This document shows positions 1-9,189 of a stretch of DNA of 34,120 bases, in pieces. Every line of letters starts with the position of its first letter. The stretch's first letter is position 1. Source of the DNA: Alphaproteobacteria bacterium (GTDB taxonomy: Bacteria > Pseudomonadota > Alphaproteobacteria > RS24); contig JAKMDW010000024.1 in NCBI GenBank assembly GCA_022426245.1, positions 1 through 34,120 of the forward strand. Direction: 5' to 3'. The position numbers and the translations under genes were made by a program. The notes below the pieces were generated by a model. It was not told the origin of the DNA. It saw nothing but the letters and a program-made list of their open reading frames with translations, and did no database searches.

Positions 1-236
1 TTCGGGCGCGTGGCCGCAACCCCAAAAGGCTTATTGGAGGCCCCAATATGCGCGCGCTCGGCCGCCGCCAGCAGGGCTTTCGATGGCACACAGCCATAAT
101 TCAGGCAATCGCCGCCCATTTTATGGCCCTCGACCAGCACGGTTTGAGCGCCCATTTGAGCCGCGCCCGCCGCCACAGACAGCCCGCCTGAGCCGCCGCC
201 AATCACGCAAATATCGGTTTTAATATGTTCAGCCAT
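1..236 (-). CDS. FAD-dependent pyridine nucleotide-disulfide oxidoreductase, N-terminal part (truncated by window edge)
   Basis: Only the first 78 codons are inside the window; the gene runs off the left edge. The start ATG (complement of 234-236) lies 10 bases after the stop of the membrane protein gene upstream, so the two probably share a transcript. The visible part has a Rossmann FAD-binding motif GGGSGG at residues 13-18 and the redox-active pair in GGDCLNYGCVPSK (Cys44 and Cys49, CxxxxC). This spacing is typical of class I flavoprotein disulfide reductases such as dihydrolipoamide dehydrogenase, mercuric reductase and soluble transhydrogenase-like enzymes. The substrate cannot be told from this fragment. 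From memory, a 'mercuric reductase-like' enzyme next to a TVP38/TMEM64 protein is a common pairing in Proteobacteria; that part is recall and not shown by the sequence. Confidence 0.9.
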   Translation of the reverse strand, partial: MAEHIKTDICVIGGGSGGLSVAAGAAQMGAQTVLVEGHKMGGDCLNYGCVPSKALLAAAERAHIGASNKPFGVAATRP

Positions 237-246
237 AATCTCTCTC

Positions 247-1008
247 TTAAGAATTATCTTCTTTCGCGCCGTTAAATTTGCGCCATAAAACCGGCGCCAA
301 CGACAATAATGCCAGAGCCACAAGCGGGCCCAGCATTTGCGGGTCGGTCATCACGCTTAAATCGGGTTGCTGACCGGCTTGCAACAGCACTGATATACCA
401 TTGCCGATAGAAGCAAAGACAAAAGTGCCGGGCATGATGCCGAAAAAAGTGGTCAGCAAGAAAACCGGAAAGCGCACACCGACCAATGCCCCGCCCAAAT
501 TGACAATGAAAAACGGAAATATCGGAAGCAGCCGCAAAATCAGCATGTAAGACCAAGCGTCGCGATTAAACGCCGCCTCAAATTTTTGCAAAGACGGCCC
601 CCATTTTGACCCGGCCCGCGCCCGCGCCCGCAATGCATCGCCGACAATATAACGCGCCGCAACAAATAAACCGCTCGCACCGATTGTGGCGGCGAAAATA
701 ATAATCAGACCACCGGCCCATGTGCCGAACATCAAACCACCGGCCAGGCTGAGCCACAAAGCCCCGGGCAAGGAAAACGCCACGGCGGTGATATAAACCG
801 CCATATACGCCAATATGGCGACCAGCCGATTATCAGCGACCGCGCGTTTTAACGCCGCCTCGTTTTCAGCCAGCCCTTGATAGCTGATGAGCGCCTCCAA
901 ATCATAAGCGAAAAAAACCGCTATCAACGCGGCGAAAGCCCCGATAAGGGCCAGTCTTTTACCCAAACTTGTCGCCGCATTACCTACATCCTTATTATTG
1001 TCGCTCAT
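247..1008 (-). CDS. TVP38/TMEM64 (DedA-like, SNARE-associated) family inner-membrane protein
   Basis: The 253-residue protein has several hydrophobic segments. One follows a short charged N-terminus (about 20-35), and others lie at about 65-90, 95-120, 155-200 and 225-240. The central GLMFGTWAGG-type stretch, the loop with RYIVGDALR and the later RLLPIFPFFIVNLGGALVGV block are the conserved core of the VTT domain, in which re-entrant loops and an Arg-Pro motif are thought to contribute to lipid transport or scrambling. The physiological substrate is not known. It is the first gene of a probable two-gene unit with the flavoprotein reductase that starts 10 bases downstream. Confidence 0.85.
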   Translation of the reverse strand: MSDNNKDVGNAATSLGKRLALIGAFAALIAVFFAYDLEALISYQGLAENEAALKRAVADNRLVAILAYMAVYITAVAFSLPGALWLSLAGGLMFGTWAGGLIIIFAATIGASGLFVAARYIVGDALRARARAGSKWGPSLQKFEAAFNRDAWSYMLILRLLPIFPFFIVNLGGALVGVRFPVFLLTTFFGIMPGTFVFASIGNGISVLLQAGQQPDLSVMTDPQMLGPLVALALLSLAPVLWRKFNGAKEDNS

Positions 1009-1050
1009 CTGATAGCTCCCCTATTCATTGTTTGGCTCCGTTGTTGGCTC

Positions 1051-1084
1051 TGTTATTGGCTGAATTGTGTTATTGGCTGAATTG
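1051..1084. repeat. perfect 17-bp tandem duplication
   Basis: The unit TGTTATTGGCTGAATTG occurs twice in direct succession (1051-1067 and 1068-1084). Decayed TTGGCTC-like copies precede it from about 1030. It sits in the 259-base gap between the divergent TVP38 and rpmH genes. No protein is encoded here and no function is evident; it is upstream of the candidate rpmH promoter. Confidence 0.85.
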
Positions 1085-1173
1085 TTTAGCCAAATTTTGC
1101 TGTCCGCCAGCGACCCTGTTTAAGGGAAGATTCGGCGTTACGCGTCTTTCTACAGTCTTATTGCCCAATGTGA

Positions 1174-1202
1174 TTGACTTTGCATCGTTTTTTAGCTAAA
1201 TC
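1174..1202 (+). promoter_or_regulatory. candidate housekeeping promoter for rpmH-rnpA-yidC
   Basis: TTGACTT at 1174-1180 is followed after 14 bases by GCTAAATC at 1195-1202. This fits the published Caulobacter sigma-73 consensus TTGaCgS-N10-14-GCTANAWC almost perfectly. It lies about 65 bases upstream of the rpmH start and points into the operon, where a strong growth-rate-linked promoter is expected. No transcription start has been measured here. Confidence 0.6.
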
Positions 1203-1267
1203 CCCCCCAGATATACAAGGACTCTTTCAGAAAACTTTATTTTTCTGTTTGTTAAGGAGTGGGTCAC

Positions 1268-1402
1268 GTGAAAAGAACTTTTCAACCAAGCAATCTGGTG
1301 CGCAAACGCCGCCACGGTTTCCGCTCCCGCATGGCCACGAAAAATGGTCGTTTGGTGTTGGCACGTCGCCGCGCACGCGGTCGCAAAACCCTGTCTGCCT
1401 AA
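1268..1402 (+). CDS. rpmH: 50S ribosomal protein L34
   Basis: This 44-codon gene starts with GTG at 1268. A Shine-Dalgarno AAGGAG lies at 1254-1259 with an 8-base spacer. The product begins [18 protein letters not shown] and continues through RMATKNGR to [12 protein letters not shown]. It is the small, extremely basic L34 of the large ribosomal subunit and has the usual length of 44 residues. It is the first gene of the conserved rpmH-rnpA-yidC cluster, and rnpA begins 20 bases after its stop. Confidence 0.97.
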   Translation: MKRTFQPSNLVRKRRHGFRSRMATKNGRLVLARRRARGRKTLSA

Positions 1403-1422
1403 GACGGTTTTAAGAAAAACTG

Positions 1423-1842
1423 ATGAGCGAAGCCCGTCACGCTCTATCCAGCTTGCGTGTTCGGCGCTTGTTTCTGGCTGCCGCGAAGGCACAAAAGCAA
1501 GTGCGTCGCGGCATGGTGGTACAAGCCCGCGCGCGCGATAAAGACGAACCCGCCGCCACGCCTGTGCGTTTCGGCCTCACCGCCAGCAAGAAAATCGGCA
1601 ATGCGGTTGCCCGCAATCGTGCGCGGCGTCGGCTCCGCGCGGCAGCGCAGGAAATTTTACCGCTGGAAGGACGCGCCGGCTTCGATTATGTGATGATTGG
1701 GCGGGTTCATACCGCGCCGCGCCCGTGGCAAATGCTGAAAAATGATTTACGCTCCGCCCTTAAGGCGCTGCACAATGACACCCCTGAGCCGACCGACTCG
1801 GCCAAGCCAAATGGACCCAATGAGGACGCGCAAGATGAATGA
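1423..1842 (+). CDS. rnpA: ribonuclease P protein component
   Basis: The 139-residue basic protein helps the RNase P RNA bind the 5' leader of pre-tRNA. It carries the family signature SKKIGNAVARNRARRRLR at residues 55-72 (the RNR motif) after the FGLTASKK strand. The C-terminal tail of about 20 residues (Pro, Asp, Glu and Asn rich) lies beyond the usual fold and looks non-conserved. Its coding end overlaps the yidC start by 8 bases (1835-1842), suggesting translational coupling. There is no yidD gene between rnpA and yidC, although many bacteria have one there. Confidence 0.95.
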   Translation: MSEARHALSSLRVRRLFLAAAKAQKQVRRGMVVQARARDKDEPAATPVRFGLTASKKIGNAVARNRARRRLRAAAQEILPLEGRAGFDYVMIGRVHTAPRPWQMLKNDLRSALKALHNDTPEPTDSAKPNGPNEDAQDE

Positions 1843-3682
1843 TCAAAATAATTTTCTAGTGGCTATTGTCTTGAGCCTCGCTGTTTTATTGGGCTGGCAG
1901 TTTTTCGTCACCGAGCCGCGCCTTGAAGAAGAACGCGTGCGTCAACAAGCCGAAGCCGCCCTGCAGGACAATGGTTCCGGCTCTGCCGTATCGCCGGTGC
2001 AAGATGCGCCGCAAAATGATTTGGCTAATGATTTGGCTGCCGAGATTGCCCCGCAAGCCGAAAACGGCGCGCCGCAAGTGGCAAGTGCCGCAGTGCCTGC
2101 CGGTTTTGCCGCAGCCCCGCGTTTGAGCGTCGAAACCCCGCAACTGACCGGCTCGATTGCGCTGATGGGTGCGCGTTTTGATGATTTGGTTTTGAAAGCC
2201 TATGGCGCCAATGCCGATGAAGACGCGCCACGGCAGGTTTTATTGCAAAGCGAGGGCCAAAAAGGCCATTGGCAGGCGCATCATGGTTTTGTCGCCGCGC
2301 CAAACAGTCCGATTACCCTGCCAGATGAACAAACCGTTTGGGAACTGGTCGCGGGCAGCACGCTGACGCCGCGCACACCGGTGACGCTGCGCCATGTGAC
2401 ACCGGAAGGCATTGTGCTGACGCAAGACATTAGCGTTGACGCGAACTTCATGTTCACCATCACGCAAAAAGCGCAAAATAAATCAGACGCCGCCGTAACG
2501 CTTTATCCGTTTGGACAAATTACCCGCACCGGCACACCGCAGCTGACGGACTTGTTTATTCTGCACGAGGGGCCTATCGGCTTTTTCGGTGAAGAAGGTC
2601 TGAATGAAGTCGATTATGGCGACTTGCTGAGCGACGGCCCGGTCAAGAAAACCGCAACCGGCGGCTGGCTTGGCATGACCGATAAATATTGGGCCGCCGC
2701 GCTTGTGCCCCCACAGAAGGCCGCCTTTACCGGACGCTTTACCGGACGCACAAATGGCGCCAGCGCCCCGACCTATCGCAGTGATTTTCTCCTCGCCGGA
2801 GAAACATTGGCCCCCGGTCAAAGCCTCAACACCACGAGCCAGTTTTTTGCCGGTGCCAAACGCGTTGACCTGATTGATAATTATGCCGATGAGGGCGTGA
2901 CGCGCTTTGACCTGCTGATTGATTGGGGTTGGTTTTACTTCCTGACCAAGCCGATGTTTACCGCGCTGGCGCTGTTTTACAGCCTGCTGGGCAATTATGG
3001 TGTGGCGATTTTACTGGTCACGATTTTGATTAAACTGGCCTTTTTCCCGCTCGCCAATCGTTCATATGAGACCATGGCGAAAATGAAAAAATTGCAGCCC
3101 CGCATGGTGCAAATCCGTGAGCTTTATAAAGATGACCGGCAAGCGCAGCAGCAGGAATTGATGAAAATTTACCGCGAAGAAAAGCTCAATCCGCTGGCCG
3201 GTTGCTTGCCCATTTTGGTGCAAATTCCGGTGTTCTTCTCGATTTATAAAGTGCTGTTCGTGACCATTGATATGCGCCACCAACCGTTTTTCGGCTGGAT
3301 ACAAGACCTGTCCGCACCCGACCCGACCTCGCTGTTCAATCTGTTCGGCCTATTGCCTTTTGATGTGCCGAGCTTTTTGCTGATTGGAATTTGGCCGTTG
3401 ATTATGGGCATTACCATGTTTGTGCAAATGCAAATGAACCCGCCGCCGCCCGACCCGATTCAGGCGCGCATGTTCCAAATACTGCCGATTTTCTTCACCT
3501 TTATTCTCGCCGGTTTCCCGGCCGGTTTGGTGATTTACTGGGCATGGAACAATTTCCTCTCACTCTTGCAGCAAGGCTATATTATGCGCCGCCATGGCGT
3601 TGAAATTGAGCTTCTGGCCAATCTCGGCTTCGGGCGCAAATCTGCGCAAGAAGGTGGCAGCAATGACGGATCAGACAAATAA
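1835..3682 (+). CDS. yidC: membrane protein insertase YidC (Oxa1 family)
   Basis: The protein is 615 residues if translation starts at [14 protein letters not shown] (ATG 1835), which places the first transmembrane segment right at the N-terminus as in other proteobacterial YidC proteins. An open frame extends upstream inside rnpA but would bury this segment. After TM1 comes an Ala/Asn/Gln-rich linker, then a large periplasmic beta-sandwich domain (about 90-330), and then the conserved five-helix insertase core. The core includes [21 protein letters not shown], the cytoplasmic coiled hairpin with [29 protein letters not shown], and the final [19 protein letters not shown]. It inserts and folds inner-membrane proteins alone or with SecYEG. 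It overlaps rnpA upstream and engB downstream. Confidence 0.96.
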   Translation: MNDQNNFLVAIVLSLAVLLGWQFFVTEPRLEEERVRQQAEAALQDNGSGSAVSPVQDAPQNDLANDLAAEIAPQAENGAPQVASAAVPAGFAAAPRLSVETPQLTGSIALMGARFDDLVLKAYGANADEDAPRQVLLQSEGQKGHWQAHHGFVAAPNSPITLPDEQTVWELVAGSTLTPRTPVTLRHVTPEGIVLTQDISVDANFMFTITQKAQNKSDAAVTLYPFGQITRTGTPQLTDLFILHEGPIGFFGEEGLNEVDYGDLLSDGPVKKTATGGWLGMTDKYWAAALVPPQKAAFTGRFTGRTNGASAPTYRSDFLLAGETLAPGQSLNTTSQFFAGAKRVDLIDNYADEGVTRFDLLIDWGWFYFLTKPMFTALALFYSLLGNYGVAILLVTILIKLAFFPLANRSYETMAKMKKLQPRMVQIRELYKDDRQAQQQELMKIYREEKLNPLAGCLPILVQIPVFFSIYKVLFVTIDMRHQPFFGWIQDLSAPDPTSLFNLFGLLPFDVPSFLLIGIWPLIMGITMFVQMQMNPPPPDPIQARMFQILPIFFTFILAGFPAGLVIYWAWNNFLSLLQQGYIMRRHGVEIELLANLGFGRKSAQEGGSNDGSDK

Positions 3683-4343
3683 GGCCGACGCCTTAATCGA
3701 GGCCGGACGCTGGCTATTGGCGCAAGGCACGGAGTTTCGGCTCGGTGTCGTGGCGCTAGAAGCCCTGCCGGATGCCGATCGCCTTGAGATTGCTTTTGCC
3801 GGACGCTCCAATGTCGGCAAGTCATCGCTCATCAATGCAGTGACCGGAACGAAAAGTTTGGCGCGCACTTCCAACACACCCGGACGGACGCAGGAATTGA
3901 ATTTTTTCATGCTGGCCCCGCAGCGCAATAATGGCGCAGCTTGGCTGGTTGACCTGCCGGGCTATGGCTATGCCCGCGAGAGCAAAACCAAAATCGCGGC
4001 GTGGAATATATTGCTCAATGATTATCTGCGCGGACGGCCGAATTTACGCCGTGTCTTTGTGCTGGTTGACAGCCGTCACGGTTTGAAGAAAAACGACCTC
4101 GCCATGATGGATGATTTGGATGTCGCTGCCGTGTCTTATCAGATTGTGCTGACCAAGACCGATAAGCTGAAGAAAAATGCGCTTGAACATGTGCTGGAGG
4201 CAACCCAAACCGCGCTCCTCAAACGCCCTGCCGCGCATCCTGAAATTATCGCAACATCAAGCGAAAAGGGCGATGGCATTGCGCACATACGCGCCGCCAT
4301 TGCAAGTCTGGTTGATTTGTCCGAATTGGGATATAAGGCCTGA
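3663..4343 (+). CDS. engB: ribosome biogenesis GTP-binding protein YsxC/EngB
   Basis: The 226-residue TrmE-Era-EngA-EngB-type GTPase acts in late 50S subunit assembly. The P-loop is GRSNVGKSS at about residues 47-55, switch I contains NTPGRTQ, the G3 motif is DLPGYG at about 97-102, and the G4 motif is TKTD in the [11 protein letters not shown] stretch. I chose ATG 3663 because AAGG lies just upstream and [15 protein letters not shown] gives the usual short N-terminus; a longer in-frame extension starts inside yidC. The gene overlaps the last 20 bases of yidC, consistent with one transcript. Confidence 0.95.
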   Translation: MTDQTNKADALIEAGRWLLAQGTEFRLGVVALEALPDADRLEIAFAGRSNVGKSSLINAVTGTKSLARTSNTPGRTQELNFFMLAPQRNNGAAWLVDLPGYGYARESKTKIAAWNILLNDYLRGRPNLRRVFVLVDSRHGLKKNDLAMMDDLDVAAVSYQIVLTKTDKLKKNALEHVLEATQTALLKRPAAHPEIIATSSEKGDGIAHIRAAIASLVDLSELGYKA

Positions 4344-4380
4344 TACTGAGCGTAACTTTATATTTTGAATTGCGGACATC

Positions 4381-5316
4381 ATGACGGGTAAAGCGACATT
4401 GCCGCCTAAAGGCAAAAGCAAAAGCAAAACGGCCAGTCCTTCGGATTGGCTGGAAAAAGCGCATGTGCTGACCGAAGCACTGCCCTTCATGCAGCTTTAT
4501 GACAAGAAGACCGTGGTCGTTAAATATGGCGGTCACGCCATGGGCGATGACACGCTGGCGCAGCAATTTGCCCATGATGTCGTACTGTTGAAACAGGCCG
4601 GCATCAATCCGGTGATTGTGCATGGTGGCGGCCCGCAAATCGCAGCCATGCTGGAGCGGCTCAATATTAAAAGCAGTTTCAAAAACGGCTTGCGGGTAAC
4701 CGATGCGCAGACCATTGAAGTGGTTGAGATGGTGCTGGCCGGCGCGATTAACAAACAAATCGTCACCGCGCTAAACGCAGCGGGTGGCACAGCCGTCGGC
4801 CTGTCGGGCAAAGATGGGGATTTACTGGTCGCCAAAAAAACCCGCAGCAAAACCAAAAACCCGACCTCGAATATTGAAAAAGCGGTCAATTTGGGCTTCG
4901 TCGGCACGCCGACAAAAGTCAATGCGCATATTCTGGAGGTCATGCTGGCCTCGGATATTATTCCGGTGATTGCGCCGATTGCCACCTCGGCCAATGGGCA
5001 GACGCTGAATGTAAATGCCGATACGGCGGCCGGGGCCATCGCCGCCGCGCTTGATGCTGAGCGTTTATTGATGCTGACCGATGTGGACGGCGTGAAGGAT
5101 AAAAAAGGCAAGCTCATTGAACGCCTCACCAAAACGCAAGCCGCGCGGCTGATTAAAAACGGCACGGCCCAGGGTGGCATGATTCCGAAACTTGAGACCG
5201 CCATTGACGCGGTTAAAAACGGTGTCACCGCTGCCGCCATTTTGGACGGACGTGTGCAACATGCGATTTTGTTGGAATTATTTACCGAGCTGGGTGCCGG
5301 CACGTTGATCGAGTAA
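4381..5316 (+). CDS. argB: acetylglutamate kinase
   Basis: The 311-residue amino-acid kinase phosphorylates N-acetyl-L-glutamate, the second step of arginine (ornithine) synthesis. The nucleotide and substrate loops are visible as [11 protein letters not shown] near residue 46 and [10 protein letters not shown] near 79-88. The [19 protein letters not shown] and [12 protein letters not shown] blocks of the C-terminal lobe are intact. The N-terminus has a Lys/Ser-rich stretch of about 20 residues (KGKSKSK) ahead of the usual ALPFMQ helix. The gene starts 37 bases after engB in the same direction; the engB-argB neighbourhood is common in Alphaproteobacteria. Confidence 0.96.
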   Translation: MTGKATLPPKGKSKSKTASPSDWLEKAHVLTEALPFMQLYDKKTVVVKYGGHAMGDDTLAQQFAHDVVLLKQAGINPVIVHGGGPQIAAMLERLNIKSSFKNGLRVTDAQTIEVVEMVLAGAINKQIVTALNAAGGTAVGLSGKDGDLLVAKKTRSKTKNPTSNIEKAVNLGFVGTPTKVNAHILEVMLASDIIPVIAPIATSANGQTLNVNADTAAGAIAAALDAERLLMLTDVDGVKDKKGKLIERLTKTQAARLIKNGTAQGGMIPKLETAIDAVKNGVTAAAILDGRVQHAILLELFTELGAGTLIE

Positions 5317-5320
5317 GCTG

Positions 5321-6331
5321 ATGCGCCGCACTTCCCTCCTCCTCTTTATCGGCCTGATGGTTGGCCTTATCGGTGGCCTTGCCCCGCAAGCCGCTAAGGC
5401 GGATATGCGGTTGTGCAATGAAACATCTTATGTGCTGCAGGTTGCCGCCGCCGCCCGTCAAGGCGTGGTCAGCAAAACCGAGGGCTGGATAGAACTTTTG
5501 CCCGGCGTCTGCCGGCGCGCTTTGGCCGATATGCCCGACGATGCGCAAGCCTATGTTTACGCCAAATCCGACGACGCCCATGCGGGTGAGGGGCTGGTAT
5601 TTGACGGCAGCGAACGCTTTTGCGTGGCCTCTGAGAATCGCAGTTTTTCGGTTGAGGGACGCCGCGATTGCCGCCGCCGCGGGCTGATTGAGGCCGACTT
5701 TGCTATTGTCGCAGGAAATTCCGGGCGCCGCTTGGTCGAATTTACCGAAAAGAGCAATTATGGTCGCCGCCGCGCCCGCACCGCCGGTTTGCAACGCTTG
5801 CTGTCCGATTTGCAATATGAGATTGGCGCGATTGACGGCTTTGGCGGGGAGCGCACACGCGAGGCCGAGGCGGCTTACAAATTGCGTTATAGCGTCAAGG
5901 GCGACCCCAAGGGCGAGGCGTTGCTGGGCAGGTTGATTAAAACGGCACAAATCGAAGCCGGAGAGCGCGGACTGACTTTGTGCAATCGCACCGCGCATCT
6001 CATTTGGGCAGCGACCGCGCAATTGCGCAATGACCGTTTTAACACGCGCGGCTGGATGCGGGTTCCGGCTGATGAATGCACGCAAGTTATCAATGAAAGC
6101 CTGAGCGATCGTTTTTACTTTTACTATGCCGAAGCAGTGAGCGATGATGGCCGTCTGCTGCGCGAAGCCGGGCGCGCCAAAATTTGGAGTGGCGAGCGCG
6201 TTTTGTGCACCAAGCCGACACGCTTTGCTATTGATGGCGAAGAGAATTGTCTGGCGCGCGGCTATGACACACATGGGTTCAAAAAAATCGATACCGGCGC
6301 AGCGCGGCGCTGGACGATAAATCTGGAGTAG
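5321..6331 (+). CDS. secreted protein with two DUF1036 domains flanking a peptidoglycan-binding-like segment
   Basis: The 336-residue protein has a clear signal peptide (about 1-27, ending APQAAKA). Two related units follow. Each starts with an LCN motif (RLCNETSYVL at 30-39 and TLCNRTAHLI at 219-228), and each has four cysteines in similar spacing: 32/64/101/117 and 221/253/296/310. This is the DUF1036 pattern, of unknown function. Between them, residues about 157-208 contain GLQRLL, then IGAIDGFGGERTREAEAAY, which resembles a PG_binding_1 repeat (LQ..L, G.IDG.FG..T..A). A periplasmic role near peptidoglycan is inferred from this and from the signal peptide. It lies 4 bases after argB and 2 bases before the HAD gene. 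Confidence 0.8.
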   Translation: MRRTSLLLFIGLMVGLIGGLAPQAAKADMRLCNETSYVLQVAAAARQGVVSKTEGWIELLPGVCRRALADMPDDAQAYVYAKSDDAHAGEGLVFDGSERFCVASENRSFSVEGRRDCRRRGLIEADFAIVAGNSGRRLVEFTEKSNYGRRRARTAGLQRLLSDLQYEIGAIDGFGGERTREAEAAYKLRYSVKGDPKGEALLGRLIKTAQIEAGERGLTLCNRTAHLIWAATAQLRNDRFNTRGWMRVPADECTQVINESLSDRFYFYYAEAVSDDGRLLREAGRAKIWSGERVLCTKPTRFAIDGEENCLARGYDTHGFKKIDTGAARRWTINLE

Positions 6332-6333
6332 TT

Positions 6334-7020
6334 ATGCAGTCTTTTGCCGATATTAACGGCTGGGTGTTTGACCTCGACAACACGCTTTATCCGGCCAGCC
6401 AAAACCTGTTCGCCCAAATCGACAAACGCATGACCGCCTTTATCGGTGAAGCGTTGAGCGTCGGGAAAGACGAGGCCTTTCGTCTGCAAAAGCAATTTCT
6501 GGGCGAATATGGCACGACGCTGGCCGGATTGATGAATAAATATGGGCTTCCGCCCGGCCCGTTTCTGGATTTTGTGCATGATATTGATGTCTCGGTTTTA
6601 CCCCCTGACCCGAAATTATCTGACGCCATTGCCGCCTTGCCCGGTCAGAAATTTATTTTCACCAATGGCACGGTGGAGCACGCCGAGCGCGTGATGACCC
6701 AGCTTGGCGTGGCACGCCATTTTGAGGATATTTTTGATATTGTGGCGGGCGATTACAGTCCCAAACCCAATCCCGAAATTTATCCCGCCATGCTGTCGCG
6801 CTTTGGCTTAACGGCTGAAAAAACCGCTTTCTTCGAGGATATGGCGCGCAATCTGACACCGGCGCACCGGCTTGGCATGACGACGGTTTTGGTTGAGCAA
6901 ACCGGCAGCGATACGCTTGAGGCGATGAATATGCCGAGTGAATATCGCGACCATGAAGAGGCGCATATTCACCATAGGACAAATGATTTATCGGGCTTTT
7001 TGAATAGAATTGCGGGCTAA
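6334..7020 (+). CDS. HAD-superfamily hydrolase, pyrimidine 5'-nucleotidase-like
   Basis: The 228-residue enzyme has the complete HAD catalytic set: motif I FDLDNTLYP (Asp13 nucleophile, Asp15 acid/base), motif II FIFTNGT, motif III Lys in SPKPNPEIY, and motif IV FFEDMARN. An alpha-helical cap lies between motifs I and II. The FDLDNTLYP plus KPNPE arrangement is that of the Sdt1/PynA-like pyrimidine 5'-nucleotidases, which dephosphorylate UMP, CMP or damaged pyrimidine nucleotides. The exact substrate is inferred from family resemblance. It is the last gene of the rpmH-led run and is followed by a 134-base gap before dapD. Confidence 0.85.
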   Translation: MQSFADINGWVFDLDNTLYPASQNLFAQIDKRMTAFIGEALSVGKDEAFRLQKQFLGEYGTTLAGLMNKYGLPPGPFLDFVHDIDVSVLPPDPKLSDAIAALPGQKFIFTNGTVEHAERVMTQLGVARHFEDIFDIVAGDYSPKPNPEIYPAMLSRFGLTAEKTAFFEDMARNLTPAHRLGMTTVLVEQTGSDTLEAMNMPSEYRDHEEAHIHHRTNDLSGFLNRIAG

Positions 7021-7078
7021 TCCGCCATAGGTGATCGGCACGGCTCTTAATCATTTTGGACTGTTTTTTGAACCCTTC

Positions 7079-7106
7079 TTGACTGGCCGCACGGGGCTGC
7101 TAGTTT
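7079..7106 (+). promoter_or_regulatory. candidate promoter for dapD-dapE
   Basis: TTGACTG (7079-7085) is separated by 13 bases from GCTAGTTT (7099-7106). The -35 box is good, and the -10 matches only the GCTA half of the Caulobacter-type consensus. It lies in the only sizeable gap between the HAD gene and dapD, about 50 bases before the dapD start. Confidence 0.4.
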
Positions 7107-7154
7107 CCGCTCAAATAACGGCCCGCATGTAACGACGAACAAAGGATTGAAGAG

Positions 7155-8009
7155 ATGGATACTCAAACCATGCAGCAGGTGATCGACGCCGCTTTTGACG
7201 ATATTGCGGCCGTCTCTGCCGAGACACAAGGCGATGTGCGCGATGCTGTTAATGGCGCGCTGGACGCTCTAGATAGCGGCACGCTGCGCGTTGCTGAAAA
7301 AACCGGCAATGACCTACAAGGTGACCCGCAGGCGGGGGATTGGCAGGTCAATCAATGGCTGAAAAAAGCCGTGCTTTTGTCTTTCCGCCTCAATGATATG
7401 ACACCCCACTCAGGCGGCCCACAAGGCACAGACTGGTGGGATAAAGTGCCATCGAAATTTGACGGTTGGGGCGCAGCAGAATTTACCGCGGCTGGTTTTC
7501 GCGCCGTACCAAACTGCATTGTGCGTCGTTCTGCCTATATTGCGCCGGGTGTTGTGTTGATGCCGAGCTTTGTCAATCTGGGTGCCTATGTCGATAGTGG
7601 CACCATGGTTGACACTTGGGCAACCGTCGGCTCTTGCGCGCAAATCGGCAAAAATGTTCATATTTCAGGCGGTGCCGGCATTGGCGGCGTGCTGGAACCG
7701 CTGCAAGCCGGTCCGGTGATTATCGAAGATGATTGCTTTATCGGCGCGCGTTCAGAAGTGGCCGAGGGCGTGATTGTGCGCCAGGGCGCAGTCTTGTCCA
7801 TGGGTGTGTTTATTTCCGGTTCGACCAAAATCGTGGACCGCGCAACCGGCACGATTTATCGCGGTGAAGTGCCGCCCTATGCGGTGGTGGTGCCGGGCAC
7901 CTTGCCATCAGATGATGGCGGGCCGAACCTGGCTTGCGCGGTTATCGTCAAAACCGTTGATGCGCAGACCCGCAAAAAAACCTCGGTCAATGAGCTATTG
8001 CGCGATTAG
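7155..8009 (+). CDS. dapD: 2,3,4,5-tetrahydropyridine-2,6-dicarboxylate N-succinyltransferase
   Basis: The 284-residue enzyme transfers succinyl from succinyl-CoA to tetrahydrodipicolinate in the succinylase branch of lysine and meso-diaminopimelate synthesis. The N-terminal helical domain is followed by a left-handed beta-helix of hexapeptide repeats, from about [19 protein letters not shown] to [16 protein letters not shown]. The [21 protein letters not shown] segment is characteristic of DapD. The start ATG 7155 has AAAGGA at 7141-7146 with an 8-base spacer. dapE follows after 9 bases, so both are surely co-transcribed. Confidence 0.97.
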   Translation: MDTQTMQQVIDAAFDDIAAVSAETQGDVRDAVNGALDALDSGTLRVAEKTGNDLQGDPQAGDWQVNQWLKKAVLLSFRLNDMTPHSGGPQGTDWWDKVPSKFDGWGAAEFTAAGFRAVPNCIVRRSAYIAPGVVLMPSFVNLGAYVDSGTMVDTWATVGSCAQIGKNVHISGGAGIGGVLEPLQAGPVIIEDDCFIGARSEVAEGVIVRQGAVLSMGVFISGSTKIVDRATGTIYRGEVPPYAVVVPGTLPSDDGGPNLACAVIVKTVDAQTRKKTSVNELLRD

Positions 8010-8018
8010 GATAAGTGA

Positions 8019-9182
8019 ATGAGCCACATCGACCCTGTTGAACTTGCGGCCCAACTGATCCGCTGCCCCTCGGTAACCCCTGCCGAGGCGGGTGCGCTTG
8101 ACCTGTTGCAAGAAACATTGACCGGTCTGGGCTTTACCTGCACACGCCTGCCCTTTGAAGAAGACGGCACCGCACCGGTTGATAATCTCTATGCGCGATT
8201 GGGCAGCGAAGGCCCGCATATTTGCTTTGCCGGTCACACTGATGTCGTGCCGGTCGGCGATGCCGATGATTGGCAGGACGACCCATTCGCCGGTGAAATT
8301 CGCGCGCAAGCCCTCTGGGGACGCGGCGCCGCCGATATGAAAGGCTCGATTGCTGCTTTTGCCGCCGCTGTTGCCGGCTATTGCGCGGCGCATGACGACA
8401 TTGCCGGGTCGATTTCCTTTCTCATTACCGGCGACGAAGAAGGCCCCAGCATTAACGGCACCCGCAAAATGCTTGGCTGGCTGGAAGAACAAGGCGAGGT
8501 CATTGATGATTGCCTGGTCGGTGAACCGACCAATCCTGATGTGCTGGGCGATATGATAAAAATCGGCCGCCGCGGCTCAGTGAATGGCGTGGTGCGCGTC
8601 ATCGGCACGCAAGGCCATGTCGCCTATCCGCATTTGGCCGATAATCCGGTGCCGCAGCTTGTGACCCTGATGGGCCATTTGGCCAATGGAAAACTCGATG
8701 ATGGCTCGACGCATTTTCAGCCTTCGAATTTGGAGATTACCAGCATTGATGTCGGCAATGACGCGACCAATGTCATTCCTGCCGATGCGACAGGCCGATT
8801 TAACATTCGCTATAATGATCATTGGGACGCCGAGAAAATCAGCGCGTGGATTAAAACCCGCCTTGATGAAGCGGTGGCAAACGCGGCAGGCGACGCGCAT
8901 TATGAGCTAGAGCTTTTTCATACGGGCGACTGCTTTTTGACCGTGCCCGGCCCATTTGTCGAAACACTGAGTGCGGCGGTGGAAGAAGTAACGGGTCGCG
9001 CGCCGGTGCTTTCAACCTCGGGCGGCACGTCAGATGCGCGCTTCATTAAAGATGCCACCCGCGTTGTCGAGTTTGGTTTGGTCGGTAAAACCATGCACAA
9101 AGTCGATGAAAATGTGCCGGTTGATGATATTCGCCAGCTTGCCAAAATTTACCAAAAACTTTTGGACGGCTATTTCGCCTAA
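8019..9182 (+). CDS. dapE: succinyl-diaminopimelate desuccinylase
   Basis: The 387-residue M20-family di-zinc hydrolase removes succinate from N-succinyl-LL-diaminopimelate, two steps after DapD in the same pathway. Metal and catalytic residues are visible in FAGHTDVVPVGD (His and Asp), GRGAADMKGS (bridging Asp) and ITGDEEGPSINGT (catalytic Glu-Glu). The dimerisation domain includes GHVAYPHLADNPV, and the late His sits in GKTMHKVDENV. Length is normal. The end faces truA across a 7-base gap with no visible terminator. Confidence 0.97.
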   Translation: MSHIDPVELAAQLIRCPSVTPAEAGALDLLQETLTGLGFTCTRLPFEEDGTAPVDNLYARLGSEGPHICFAGHTDVVPVGDADDWQDDPFAGEIRAQALWGRGAADMKGSIAAFAAAVAGYCAAHDDIAGSISFLITGDEEGPSINGTRKMLGWLEEQGEVIDDCLVGEPTNPDVLGDMIKIGRRGSVNGVVRVIGTQGHVAYPHLADNPVPQLVTLMGHLANGKLDDGSTHFQPSNLEITSIDVGNDATNVIPADATGRFNIRYNDHWDAEKISAWIKTRLDEAVANAAGDAHYELELFHTGDCFLTVPGPFVETLSAAVEEVTGRAPVLSTSGGTSDARFIKDATRVVEFGLVGKTMHKVDENVPVDDIRQLAKIYQKLLDGYFA

Positions 9183-9189
9183 AGCAGGT

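Noticed and set aside
4533-5303. Minus-strand open frame of 256 codons opposite argB
   Set aside because: Its composition (Ser, Ala, Thr, Pro runs) is the mirror of argB codons. argB is unmistakable, so this is a shadow.
5282-6274. Long minus-strand open frame of 330 codons opposite the DUF1036 gene
   Set aside because: It is low in family-like features and exactly antisense to a gene with a signal peptide, family motifs and operon context. High-GC codon bias produces such shadows.
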